DNA from: Aurantiochytrium sp. KH105
Lineage: Eukaryota; Sar; Bigyra; Thraustochytrida; Thraustochytriidae
Assembly (NCBI GenBank): GCA_003116975.1
Contig: BGKB01000090.1
Coordinates: forward strand, 310,001 to 374,000
DNA length: 64,000 bases
Direction of reading: 5' to 3'
Part shown: positions 20,001 through 28,249 of the stretch, in pieces
How the letters are laid out: each line of letters opens with the position of its first letter
Numbering within the stretch: position 1 is the first letter of the stretch
Program-made: the position numbers and the translations under genes
The notes under the pieces: model-generated
Databases searched by the model: none
The model's input: only the letters and a program-made list of their open reading frames with translations
What the model was told of the DNA's origin: nothing

Positions 20001-21871
20001 CACGTCTCGAAGCCTTTCTCGCGTCTTCGCTGGTATCCCGCCACTATGTGTGGACGCGCCGCGCGATGGACATCGCTGAGACGGACCTGTCCTCATTGTC
20101 GGATCTTTTGCGACGCATCCAGGTCGGTGTTGAACCCCACGCGGACTTGTGGACCGTGCGAAGCGGACTCCACTTCCACAACGTTGAGCAGGACCTCATT
20201 CTCGACGAGAGTTTTCAAATTTTCGATGGAGAGTTGTGTTTCGACGATTGCCGAGGTGATATCTCAATTCCAGAGAACTTGCATGTTGATGGCTTTCTCA
20301 ATTTCATGCGATGCTCTGGCGAAGTGCTCATCGGCGCAGGGCTTCATGTTGACCAGGACGTAAGCATTGAGGAGGTTCCGCGTCTAACGACGTTGCCTGC
20401 AAACATGTATGTCGGTGGCGCCTTTTTTGCAATGGACTGCGACGAGCTCGGGGACTTTCCCGCGGACTTCGTCCAGGCGCCAGATCGCATGTTTGTCCTG
20501 CAGCGCTGTCCGAGCGTGGGATCTCTCCCAGACACGTTGGTGCAGACTCCGGGACGCATGATTCTCATGAATACAGGTATTAGTTCGCGTGAGATCGTTC
20601 GTCTTCAAGGCATCTCGCACGAGGGAATGTCTGTTCGCAGCCCGTTTATGGGCGCGTTGTACATATTACAGCCCGATTTTACCACGCTTCAGGCGGGTGT
20701 CAAATTTTGGGTAGGTCGCAGCAAATTACCAAACATCGCCATGGAAGGATTTGCACGCGAGGTGGATCAAGCGGTGGGCAGCTACTTTCGCACTGGCGTG
20801 ACACAGTTTCTCTCAAAGCTACGCATGGCCAAAGAGTTTCAGGAAGCGGGGCTGCGACAGGGCCTTGCACGCCGCGTAGTCGAGGTTCTTCGCGCAGTCG
20901 TGGACGAAGTTGACGCACGAGATTCGTTACTGGTTCGTATAAATGACAGCGTCGATGCTTGTGGAGATAAGCCCATCTGGGCACTTAATCAAATGCAGGC
21001 CGTCATTGCAACTGCGCGCGCTCGCGGCGACCGCCAAGCTCTGCGCGAGCTTGGGCAAAGTATGATGCGTCTTGGAGTTGTGCACGAGCATGCTCGACGC
21101 AAAGTGTTGGCGCTTGAACGCGACAAGCAAGCTGAGCGCGAGCGTCGGGGAAGCTCTGGCTCCAGCTTATCGGAGGAGAGCGAGGTCGACGAGATCTGTG
21201 TCTACCTTTTCTTTGAAATTGAGCTGCGCGAGCGGCTGGGGCTTACTGTCGCTGCCGAGAGCATGCTGTTTCCGAATTTTATTCCAATCTCGGCCGAGGA
21301 GCTGGACGCTGCGGCAAACGAGGCTTTGGCCGTCAGCGAAGAGGCCTTTGATCAATGGTTGGCCTCGTGGCCCGAATGGCAGCGACAGTTGCGCTTTGAG
21401 GTGGCCAAGGAGATGTCCTGGGCCTCCGTCCCGCTAGCTCACATTCCCAAGCGGGTGAGTCTAAGTCAAACTACCTTTCTCGGTGATCCATTGACGGAAC
21501 CTGTTCTCCTGGGCAAGGCTGGGCCTTGGCAGCTCTCAGAGCTTTTGGACCGCTGGATCGAGACTGGGATGGACTTTAATAACGTGTCCTGGGGGTTGGA
21601 TGCTTTTGTCGAGGAGCTCGGCCGCTTAGAACCTGCGAGACGAGCGTCTTCACGCTCGTCATTGTCGAGCACGACGCGAGCCGGATTCCTCGCGTGGGAT
21701 CCAGACCGTCGCGAGAGTGAATGGTCACAAGACAGCACACCGAGTCGACGCTCTTCAATTGGGGGCCGTGATCAACGTGGAGACTCCCTTGCCAAGGTTC
21801 CATCACGAACTTCTCTTTCAAGGTTGTACTTGCGCAGAAGTAGGGGCAAACAACATGACTCCGTGGAGTGA
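17018..21871 (+). CDS. SPRY-LRR protein with C-terminal IpaH-type NEL E3 ubiquitin ligase domain
   Basis: 1,617 residues from the ATG at 17018; the frame stays open further left but only from non-ATG codons. Order: Arg/Ala-rich N-terminus; SPRY domain about 262-425 (GRWFYEV, QIGWATPEF, ESWAFDTVRRS, GDTLCCVVDFERGELAFGRNG); RNase-inhibitor-like LRRs about 455-1010 with LDLSNNDL-type consensus; a shorter LP/VGG-type repeat block about 1060-1170 (LTTLPANMYVGGAFF); then a NEL domain about 1215-1480. NEL evidence: catalytic Cys-x-Asp in DACGDKP (Cys1315), EICVYLFFEIELRERL, and FDQWLASWPEWQRQL, all in the order found in Shigella IpaH and Salmonella SspH enzymes. Known NEL proteins are secreted bacterial effectors that ubiquitinate targets chosen by their LRRs. 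Inferred: a functional host ubiquitin ligase acquired by transfer, with SPRY and LRR selecting substrates. No disabling break is visible. The C-terminal tail is Ser/Arg-rich. Confidence 0.9.
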   Translation: MLGRLLCRPGAARRRGSAPPRVPGDAADADEEGPDENRAAENLEGDASASSAGRRRARSAAVPLRETPGEPAALAQRDRRRRAAAPAAGAGAPDRRTAATGDGNRATSRTSLSSRRRVRRSRRNHRNGATQAEGAAHEDDASSWNLVEPQFFEAVRAAGKSRLTITSELWQDVLFKHEAFLARLQECNVSEIDIRGADINEDLATQLVEVVGNNLQHLRSCRIEACRLPGRGHAGDFVEALGCHRSKLETLSLKGSAVQECGKVFAFRGSISHDEVSGVIEYDYWSTVLLKHVALNSGRWFYEVAFEHLASGEFTQIGWATPEFTCNSFIDGVGDDAESWAFDTVRRSIWHDGQETNWGERMEEGDTLCCVVDFERGELAFGRNGSFDEPFGVAFEIPPGISLRPALTAGKNMRLALNVSGAQSNPPQDALPISEWIRGEHRLSTQWFVGSICRLAARKTLRTLDLSNNDLDAASIARIIAAAQALPIESLLLAGNNASRKSALAVASLLAENGTLRVLDLSRNCLGLKRRRVSVSSRRDDKDLNAEEDDEDLNAEEDAEEQGGVFGSDGGSGPVGRLDDPREHPVSHYLCNALAHNSTLTTLLLGDNALDTSETSSIAEAIVHGGSVRTLSLAGNKVSSVTVASLLSSESALEDLDLSRIGLSEQGAGAMDLLSMSAQIRRIVLRGNPLVTPPRRSRSRSSVIRPTRSSSAREAEARFRSRSSGAARGLAAAAHSLLQVLSRSSTLESVDLGNTGLDFRYTEDLARLVVGNPALEVLRIDKNMLESESMETLARALETSSLQELDVSENPIGAEACAQMLFSASKLNVFVARMCEIGLETAEEDSVALTALTNAVRQHESLVCLNIGQNALRSPQVAAQLLGSAICGSTSLRRVNMSGMGFGLDGIRGLVQELQECGDLDELDLSENDASYKGMQNFISFALDRRATVKALKLSGNSPSDVLPHVLESLASLSFGSRLSLLRRMMLTVPEDPGPRLEAFLASSLVSRHYVWTRRAMDIAETDLSSLSDLLRRIQVGVEPHADLWTVRSGLHFHNVEQDLILDESFQIFDGELCFDDCRGDISIPENLHVDGFLNFMRCSGEVLIGAGLHVDQDVSIEEVPRLTTLPANMYVGGAFFAMDCDELGDFPADFVQAPDRMFVLQRCPSVGSLPDTLVQTPGRMILMNTGISSREIVRLQGISHEGMSVRSPFMGALYILQPDFTTLQAGVKFWVGRSKLPNIAMEGFAREVDQAVGSYFRTGVTQFLSKLRMAKEFQEAGLRQGLARRVVEVLRAVVDEVDARDSLLVRINDSVDACGDKPIWALNQMQAVIATARARGDRQALRELGQSMMRLGVVHEHARRKVLALERDKQAERERRGSSGSSLSEESEVDEICVYLFFEIELRERLGLTVAAESMLFPNFIPISAEELDAAANEALAVSEEAFDQWLASWPEWQRQLRFEVAKEMSWASVPLAHIPKRVSLSQTTFLGDPLTEPVLLGKAGPWQLSELLDRWIETGMDFNNVSWGLDAFVEELGRLEPARRASSRSSLSSTTRAGFLAWDPDRRESEWSQDSTPSRRSSIGGRDQRGDSLAKVPSRTSLSRLYLRRSRGKQHDSVE

Positions 21872-22292
21872 TTTCTAAAGCCTATAGATGCCTACATGTC
21901 CGTGGTCTATGCTGAGGCGCTGATTGTATATTTGAATAGCCACTGATTTGATCGTTCTTTAAACCCTTGAGCCTTGCACAGCACGAAATGAAGGATTGAA
22001 GTTTCTGACCCTCATCAAGTCGTTGGACTCTCCAAGCGTCAGGGGTCGATCAGCAAAACCATTTGCCTCATCCTTGATTGTCTAATGAAGCTGAGTCTTG
22101 GCAAAGGAAATTCGGCGTTACCCCCAGTACATTAGATGAACATTATGCTGCAAGCGAGCGAATCTCTTTTCAAGCTGAAATTGTTGCAGTATGGTACACC
22201 AGAGAGGCATCTCCAAGACAGAACAGGGTTAGCTTTCCTTTCTTTCTTCTTTTTACTTTTGCAGAGGACCGAGAAGTCGTCTTTGAATACTT
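21872..22292. other. convergent intergenic region, NEL gene / B9D1
   Basis: 421 bases between two converging 3' ends. AT-richer than the flanking genes. No coding frame or RNA gene is supportable. Confidence 0.5.
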
Positions 22293-23066
22293 TTATATCA
22301 ACATCTGTGACCGCTTTTCGAGGACGGAAGCTGCTGCCGCACCCATGCTTGATTGTTCGCGGCCCCCAAGATTGTTTGCATTTGGTGCTCCAAGGCCTGC
22401 TGTACCGGCGCTGGACAGCCCACGCGAAACTATCCCGGAAGAATGTACGACGCTCGCTCCATCCTCAAAACCTTGGGCGCGCATGCCTCGTGCAATGACG
22501 TTAATCTTGACCGTGACAGTGCCTACCGACTCAACACGCGTCGTCTCTCGCCCCTCTGATTTGCTTACGAACCTTGAGTCGTAGAATTCAGGCTGCAGTC
22601 CACGGATCCAAGCTATGAATTGCTGAAAATAAGAACTGCACACCGGACGAAAGAGGCGCACCTTCCGCACATAGGTGCCTGGGCGCGTTGGAATGTGTAC
22701 TGATCCGTAACCACGAGCAACATCTCTGCCCAGGGCGTCAATCTTGAAGACACTGAGAACAAGCCGAGGCCATCCGTGCGCGTTGAGGCTCTTGAATAGA
22801 ATTTCGAGGGGGAAATTCCATACTACTGAGCCTTCAGAACCTTCAGATTTGTTTGCAATTTGAGAGATGCCTTTGTCGACACCTTGGATAATCTCCCAGT
22901 GCTTGCCATATGTAAAGTCGTACTTGACATAGAGTCTATCCTCACCCTTGAGGTCTCCGGACTCTACTTGGCCCGTTGCGCTCAACAAAAATCCAACGCT
23001 GCTATTCTCATTTTTGTCAATGGCTGCCTGCGTCTTGAGCGATTTCGTGAGCGACAGCAAGTCCAT
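22293..23066 (-). CDS. B9D1: B9 domain-containing protein 1 (ciliary transition-zone MKS complex)
   Basis: 257 residues from the ATG at 23066. The B9 (C2-like) domain spans about residues 25-195. It matches B9D1 motif by motif: GQVESGDLKGEDRLYVKYDF, GISQIANKS, WNFPLEILFKS, ARGYGSVHIPTRPG and GRETTRVESVGTVTVKINV. B9D1 works with B9D2 and MKS1 in the transition zone at the cilium base, where it gates entry of membrane and soluble proteins. The human protein is about 204 residues; here an extra C-terminal tail of about 50 Ser/Gly/Ala-rich residues is added. The gene is head-to-head with the ODAD3-like gene across 893 bases, so both ciliary genes may share regulation. A TATATACG string abuts the ATG on the coding strand. 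Confidence 0.95.
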   Translation of the reverse strand: MDLLSLTKSLKTQAAIDKNENSSVGFLLSATGQVESGDLKGEDRLYVKYDFTYGKHWEIIQGVDKGISQIANKSEGSEGSVVWNFPLEILFKSLNAHGWPRLVLSVFKIDALGRDVARGYGSVHIPTRPGTYVRKVRLFRPVCSSYFQQFIAWIRGLQPEFYDSRFVSKSEGRETTRVESVGTVTVKINVIARGMRAQGFEDGASVVHSSGIVSRGLSSAGTAGLGAPNANNLGGREQSSMGAAAASVLEKRSQMLI

Positions 23067-23959
23067 CGTATATAAAGCTTATAAAGTCCTTCGTGCTGTG
23101 TTGGTCCTTGCTGTTGATGTTATTGCTGCTATCGACAAGAAATAGACGAGCCTAGTCTGAACTCGAGTCCTCGCTCCTTCTTTCAGACAGCGAGACCTGC
23201 CTTTGCTTGCACTCGTTCGCGAGTGATTCTTTTCTGATCACGCAAGCCACGTAAGCCAGCTCTTGTGCCTCGTCGCTCGCACAACCACTTTCCCCCCTGT
23301 GCGTGCTGACAACAAGTATCGCGAGCCCTGCTTCGCCTGAGTCCCACTAGTTCTGGCCTCGTGGGCTCGCGCGCTCCCGTCGCGACGCGAACTCGGACTT
23401 GGTCTTGCTTCTTGCTTCTTGCTTCTTGCTTGCTTCTTACATGCGCCGCGGTAGAGAGGGTCCCAAACGGTCATCTGCCACCTGCTGCTGCTGCTCCAGC
23501 AAGAAGGGGGGGGGGGGGGGACGCGAGCGGTCCGTCCCGCTGGTCTTATTCGTGGATATCCTTGACCACTCCAACGGATCGTTGCCAGGTTTTTGCACGA
23601 TTTTGGCCTGCGACTGCCGGCTGATTGCCTGCCTGCTACCGACTGCAGGCTGCTGACTCTCTGCTTGCGCTAAAGGTCTTGTTGCACGTGCTGTTTGCTA
23701 GTGGTAGGCGCACTTCTGTCAGGCCAGGCCAAGGTCTAGGAGTCTGTCTAGCAATTGGCGCGAGTGTACCTTTCCTATCCTGCTGAGACAGCTTTGGCTG
23801 TCGCAATAACCCTCAGGCCTAGCTGAGGCGTTCTCGTCTGAAAAAGCTGTTTCTGAGACTCGCGCGCGACATTGAGGGCGCGATCGCACGCGGTCAGAAG
23901 CGTTTAGAGAAGAAGAGCAACGCCTTCGCGGCGAAGTGGTGCTCATTTTGTTGCGCAGC
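23067..23959. promoter_or_regulatory. divergent intergenic region shared by two ciliary genes
   Basis: 893 bases between the starts of B9D1 (minus) and the ODAD3-like gene (plus). It has an uninterrupted run of about 14 G near 23507-23520, a CTTGCTTCTTGCTT run near 23405-23435, and an AGGCCTAGCTGAGG stretch near 23815. I looked for an RFX X-box and found only a half-site (GTTGCC near 23581). Confidence 0.5.
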
Positions 23960-26599
23960 ATGGGAAGGCAACTCGGAGGTGGCGGCAAGGCCTCCTCCAC
24001 CGACGCTTCAATGCCCAAAAAGCTGGCGCCTCTTGATCACATTAAGAATCTCTACGATGGAGCAGCTGCAAGCTTGGCCGAAAGCACAGGCGGCAACAAT
24101 GGTGGTGCAACGCGCAAGATCTTTGCCAAAAAGGACCTCGTTGAAGCGGTTCGCGAGATGAATGCCAAACCCGGGGTGAGCGCTATCGCCAGCTCCGTCA
24201 ATACCCAGTCCGAGTCCGCGCTTCGTCTCGTAGACGGTCGCACCGCGAAACCTCGCGCCGCCAGCGCTGAAGTGTCCACGGTTAAGAGCGGATCAGATCG
24301 ACGAAACGTGCGCACAGCGCTTCCTTCCATGAGCAAAGGAAACCATGCATCAGGAACGCGAGGTCGTCTTAAGAGCGCCTCCGAAATCCTTCAGGAAACA
24401 TTAAACTTCAACGCGAAAAAGTACAATGACCTCAAAGTCGCTTGCGCTGAGAAGGAGACCCAGCTCAATCAAGCTATCGACGAGCTTGCGTCGCTACAAG
24501 TGGAGAACGAGTCTCTACGCAAGATGGAGCTGCATCAAACATCAGACACGCACCAGCTCGACGGACTCGAGGAGCAAATTGACGATGCCCAGGCACTTCT
24601 AGAGAGCAGGCTGCATCGCCGATCGGTCCTTCAGCACATGAAAACTCGACTGGATGTAAATCAAGTCGCTTTCGATGCGCACATCAAGGGCATGGAGGAA
24701 GCCCTGAACGCAAGCTCGCGTGAATTCGAAGAGGTCAAGCTGCTTATGCGTCAGCTCGAGACGGGCAACGCAAATGCTCAAGAAGCTTTGCGCGCTGCCT
24801 CGGAGCGAATTGGGCGCGAACGTGAACTGCGGAACAAACAGCTCGCCCACCGACGGCAAGAGGCCGCGAATGCTAAGAGGATGGAGGAGTGGCGCGAGAA
24901 GCGCGAAAAGGCGCGCATGATGCTCGATGCGGAGCTGGATGGCGACCTGAGCGAAGAAGGGGAACGCCAGCTCATCGCCGCGGTAAAGGAGAGTGCTGCT
25001 CAAGACGAAGAGCTCGAGAGACTTCAACGCCATGCAACGCAAGCCGTGTCCACCTACGAGGAAGCTTTCAATGCCATTCGCGAAGCCACAGGGGTGCGGT
25101 CTCTCGATGAAATGGTTGAGAAATTCCTTGGCCAAAGTGCCAACAAGCAAGCACTAGTCGAGGAGAAGTTCGAGGTCGAGCAACGGCAGCGCAAGCTCAA
25201 GGAAGAGCTTGCTCGCGTGCAGACCGAGTTCGCAGAATTCAAGGCCGCCGGCATTGGGGGCTCCGAGCTCAATCGTGAAATGTACGACAAACTCGACAAC
25301 GAGATCCTCGAGGCACGGCACGAACTCAAGATCAAGCAAGGCGTAAACGAGCGCCTTGAGAAGGTGCTCTTGCAGGTCCGTGCTGGCATGCTTGGGCTCA
25401 TGGGCCGACTCGCACCATTCAAACAAGTTCTTGCCTTTGAAGATGACCCGAGCGGCCTCGTGTCGGGTGGCGGTGCGTTGAATATGAGCGCAGGTAGTGG
25501 CAACGGAGGCAATGGCGCGCATGGGCTGGCTGGGGGTAGGAGCGGGCTCGACATTATTGATCTCACCAACTCTTGCGAGAGTAAGCTGACACGTCTTCTC
25601 GATGCTGTCAGCCTCACATTGCAAAGTCAGTCCCGAGCAATGGCTTCGAGTGCTTCGTCAACGTCCACGCCAGCGCATCTTGGTGCTTCTGCCGCTGATG
25701 GGCCAGAAACCCTTTTGCCGGTCTCGGATGCGGATAGCCACGAGTTTGCGACCTTGAGTACGGGAAGCGCTCAGGCGCCGACACTTCGACCGGGCGAGAC
25801 GATTGCTAATCTGAATCGTCAGTGCAACATGGCCTTGAGTCTTTTGGACACGGGCGACGAGGTGACTCACATTAACAATATTCGCGTTCGTCCGCGTCGG
25901 GCCATTGGGAATGGAGATTTGGGAACGCCGATTTCCACGGCACGCTCCTCGTTTAGTGGCGACGACGATGACGACGACGACGATGGCGCGAGTGGTAGCG
26001 GTAGGCTTGGGTTCGGTGCGGATGCGGATGATCAGCTCTCGCAAGGCAACCGATCCGAGGACGAGGGCGAGGCGAGACGTTTGCTTTCCCCCACAGGACG
26101 CGGCTTGAAGGGCGGTCGAAGGAACATAAAGACAGCGACGTCAACATTTTCTTCAAGCAAGTCTCAAACGAGCAGTAGCAGCAGCAGCAATGGTAGTGGC
26201 GGTGGCCGTGTGAGATCCAAGACTCAAATTCGAAACAGGAGCCGTGTTGACAAGACCAGCGGCCTTGAGGACAAGGACAGCAAGGGAAGCCGTGGCAGCG
26301 ACAACGACGAAGACGAAGCCGAGCAAGGGTCGGCAGACGATGATGTGGACGTGGAAGACGAAAGTGAGGACGAGAACGTGGTGTGCGACGCGGCAACGCT
26401 CAAGGAGCGGTCTCGCATGCGAGTCCAGCGCGCCCTGGATCAGCAGCGTGCCCACCACCGACGCCAACGCACGCTTTCTAACATCAAGGGCAAGAAATCT
26501 GGCCAGGACCACGAGTCGCTCGATCGCCTTGCGCAACCGAGCAAACATCATCGCCGTGCCAATCGAAAGACCATTTATGAGCGACCAGACCTCGCATAA
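23960..26599 (+). CDS. ODAD3: coiled-coil protein, outer-dynein-arm docking complex subunit (ODAD3/CCDC151-like)
   Basis: 879 residues from the ATG at 23960; the frame is open eight codons earlier only from a GTG. A nearly continuous coiled coil runs from about residue 137 to 480. Inside it, FEEVKLLMRQLETGNANAQ and ATGVRSLDEMVEKFL match the conserved block of the CCDC151/CCDC114/CCDC63 docking family. The C-terminal 390 residues are low-complexity: Gly/Ser, then Asp/Glu-rich (DDDDDDDG near 680), and a basic end. These proteins attach outer dynein arms to axonemal doublets, so they are needed for flagellar beating. Assignment to ODAD3 rather than ODAD1 rests on my recollection of motif context; a tree would decide. 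It is divergent from B9D1. Confidence 0.78.
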   Translation: MGRQLGGGGKASSTDASMPKKLAPLDHIKNLYDGAAASLAESTGGNNGGATRKIFAKKDLVEAVREMNAKPGVSAIASSVNTQSESALRLVDGRTAKPRAASAEVSTVKSGSDRRNVRTALPSMSKGNHASGTRGRLKSASEILQETLNFNAKKYNDLKVACAEKETQLNQAIDELASLQVENESLRKMELHQTSDTHQLDGLEEQIDDAQALLESRLHRRSVLQHMKTRLDVNQVAFDAHIKGMEEALNASSREFEEVKLLMRQLETGNANAQEALRAASERIGRERELRNKQLAHRRQEAANAKRMEEWREKREKARMMLDAELDGDLSEEGERQLIAAVKESAAQDEELERLQRHATQAVSTYEEAFNAIREATGVRSLDEMVEKFLGQSANKQALVEEKFEVEQRQRKLKEELARVQTEFAEFKAAGIGGSELNREMYDKLDNEILEARHELKIKQGVNERLEKVLLQVRAGMLGLMGRLAPFKQVLAFEDDPSGLVSGGGALNMSAGSGNGGNGAHGLAGGRSGLDIIDLTNSCESKLTRLLDAVSLTLQSQSRAMASSASSTSTPAHLGASAADGPETLLPVSDADSHEFATLSTGSAQAPTLRPGETIANLNRQCNMALSLLDTGDEVTHINNIRVRPRRAIGNGDLGTPISTARSSFSGDDDDDDDDGASGSGRLGFGADADDQLSQGNRSEDEGEARRLLSPTGRGLKGGRRNIKTATSTFSSSKSQTSSSSSSNGSGGGRVRSKTQIRNRSRVDKTSGLEDKDSKGSRGSDNDEDEAEQGSADDDVDVEDESEDENVVCDAATLKERSRMRVQRALDQQRAHHRRQRTLSNIKGKKSGQDHESLDRLAQPSKHHRRANRKTIYERPDLA

Positions 26600-26990
26600 T
26601 CAATTTGATATTTTGTCTTGCGAATTTATCTTACGGGGGTATTTGACGGCCCCTCAATGTAGTTTTGGTGCTTGAGCATGAGCGCGGAGCACGCGATGCC
26701 CACATTTGAGAAATTACTCGCTCAGCTCAGCTCAGCTCAGCTCGAATTAGCTCAGCTCACATTAGCTCTCTGGCGGAATTTCTACTCACTGTGAGAGCAA
26801 TCTGTTTTGTCTACCGGTGACGATCGATCTACCATTCCCCATTCCCCTCCCCCCCCCCCCCAAGAACTTGAAAAATCATATTCTTTCGTCACTTTCTGCT
26901 CGCCTCTACAGACTTTTCTCCTCATCTTAGCAGGATAGTCAAAATCTACTGCAGGCAATGCCGTCCCGAGGGCATCATGCGTGCAAGCTA
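26600..26990. other. convergent intergenic region with AGCTC repeats
   Basis: 391 bases between the ODAD3-like and uridine kinase 3' ends. It contains the AGCTC block at 26719-26769 and a C run of about 12 near 26850-26861. No gene is supportable. Confidence 0.6.
26719..26769. repeat. interrupted (AGCTC)n pentanucleotide array
   Basis: Tandem AGCTC units interrupted by GAATT and ACATT spacers. The unit resembles the longer array at 57971-58097, which is also between converging genes. Confidence 0.85.
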
Positions 26991-27833
26991 CTAGCACCAC
27001 GATGTGCTGACTTCGCCACTGGCTTCGGCATGCTTCGTCGTATCAAGAGAAATATCCAGAGAGGCAGAGCCAGGGCCCGAAGCAGGCTCGCTGGAGCGAG
27101 GCGACCCGTTCGCTAGAGAGCGGGTCGCCGGTGATGCGACAGTACCGTCTCCGGCGTTCGAAGAAATGGACATGTTCATGTGGGCGATAAGCATGTCCAT
27201 GGCAACGTGCGAGTCGTAACCCCCCTCGGGAATGATGATGTCTGCGTAGCGCTTCGTGGGCTCGACGAATTGAATGTGCATGGGCCGGACGGTGGTCAGG
27301 TACTGTTTGGCAACCTCTTCGGAGCTTCTGCCGCGCTCGAGAGTGTCGCGGCGTAGACGTCGGATGAAGCGGATATCTGCGTCGGTGTCGACAAATATCT
27401 TAATGTCGAAGAGGTCTCGAAGCTCCTCTTCGGAGAAAATGAGAATGCCATCAACAATGATTACAGGCGTGGGTGAGATAGTCACGGTTTCGTCCTTTCG
27501 CCGCGAGTGCGTCGTGAAGTCGTAGACGGGCATCTCCACGCTGCGTCCAGCGCGCAGGTCCCGCAGGTGTTTGACGAGCAGCTCTGTCTCCAGCGCGCTC
27601 GGGTGGTCAAAATTGGTCTTTTTGCGCTCCTCGAAGCTGGCCTCGCCCAGGTCCCTGTAGTAGCTGTCGTGCGTGATCTTGGTCACGTTTTTCGTCCCGA
27701 TGCGCTCCACGACCGCGTCCGAGATGCTCGTCTTGCCGCTCCCGGACCCGCCCGCGATGCCAATCACCAGCGGCCGCCGCGTGCGCGCCTCCGCGGCCTC
27801 CGCCATCTCCGCCGCCGCCGCCTCCGCCGCCAT
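26991..27833 (-). CDS. UCK: uridine (uridine/cytidine) kinase
   Basis: 280 residues from the ATG at 27833, close to the usual eukaryotic UCK length (about 261-277). After an Ala/Glu-rich lead come the P-loop GGSGSGKT (residues 28-35), the DSYYRDL and NFDHPSALE substrate-loop motifs, VYDFTTHSR, VIIVDGILIF (Walker B-like Asp) and the lid-type IRFIRRLRRDTLERGR. The family phosphorylates uridine and cytidine with ATP in the pyrimidine salvage pathway, in the cytosol. The last 50 residues are Ser/Ala/Gly-rich and not part of the fold. A second in-frame ATG at residue 10 would also keep the whole domain. It is head-to-head with the phospholipase gene across 416 bases. Confidence 0.95.
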   Translation of the reverse strand: MAAEAAAAEMAEAAEARTRRPLVIGIAGGSGSGKTSISDAVVERIGTKNVTKITHDSYYRDLGEASFEERKKTNFDHPSALETELLVKHLRDLRAGRSVEMPVYDFTTHSRRKDETVTISPTPVIIVDGILIFSEEELRDLFDIKIFVDTDADIRFIRRLRRDTLERGRSSEEVAKQYLTTVRPMHIQFVEPTKRYADIIIPEGGYDSHVAMDMLIAHMNMSISSNAGDGTVASPATRSLANGSPRSSEPASGPGSASLDISLDTTKHAEASGEVSTSWC

Positions 27834-28249
27834 CTCCGCCGCCGCCGCCGCCGCCGACGCCCGCCGCGCCGCCGCCGCCGCCTCCGCCCGCGCCGCCGCG
27901 CCGCGCCGCGCCGCCGCCGCGAGCCAGATGCGCGTCTGCCGCCCCGCGTCGCCTCGCGCGCGCGAGAGAGAGAGAGAGCGTGGCTGGCAGGGAGAGAGGA
28001 GAGAGAGAGAAAGGGGAGAGAGAAGGAGAGAAGGAAAGCCGCGCCGAGGCAGAGGAAGGAGGAGCGAGAGCGAGGCGAGGCGAAGAATTTGAATTCACAG
28101 TCAAAGCAATTCAAAGCGAGGCAAAGCGAGGCAAAGCCCGCGGTGCGCGGGATCCGCGAGGCGCGAGGAGAGGGCCGTGAGACGCGGACGGCGAGGCAAG
28201 AGCGCGCACGCTGGCCGGAGAGGAGAGGAGAGGAGAGGGGCGTGGGGCC
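27834..28249. promoter_or_regulatory. divergent intergenic region, uridine kinase / phospholipase
   Basis: 416 bases holding both promoters. The part beside the kinase is GCC/CCG triplet repeat. The middle (about 27960-28060) is a long GA-rich purine tract. Near the phospholipase ATG lies a GGAGAGGAGAGG run. Confidence 0.55.

Noticed and set aside
20650-21480. Bacterial contamination as the source of the NEL domain
   Set aside because: The domain is in one open frame with eukaryotic SPRY and RI-type LRR modules and is followed within 430 bases by B9D1, a cilium-specific gene. Residual doubt is covered by the assembly check proposed in the finding.
23575-23600. RFX X-box in the ciliary divergent promoter
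   Set aside because: Only the half-site GTTGCC is present; the second half does not match.
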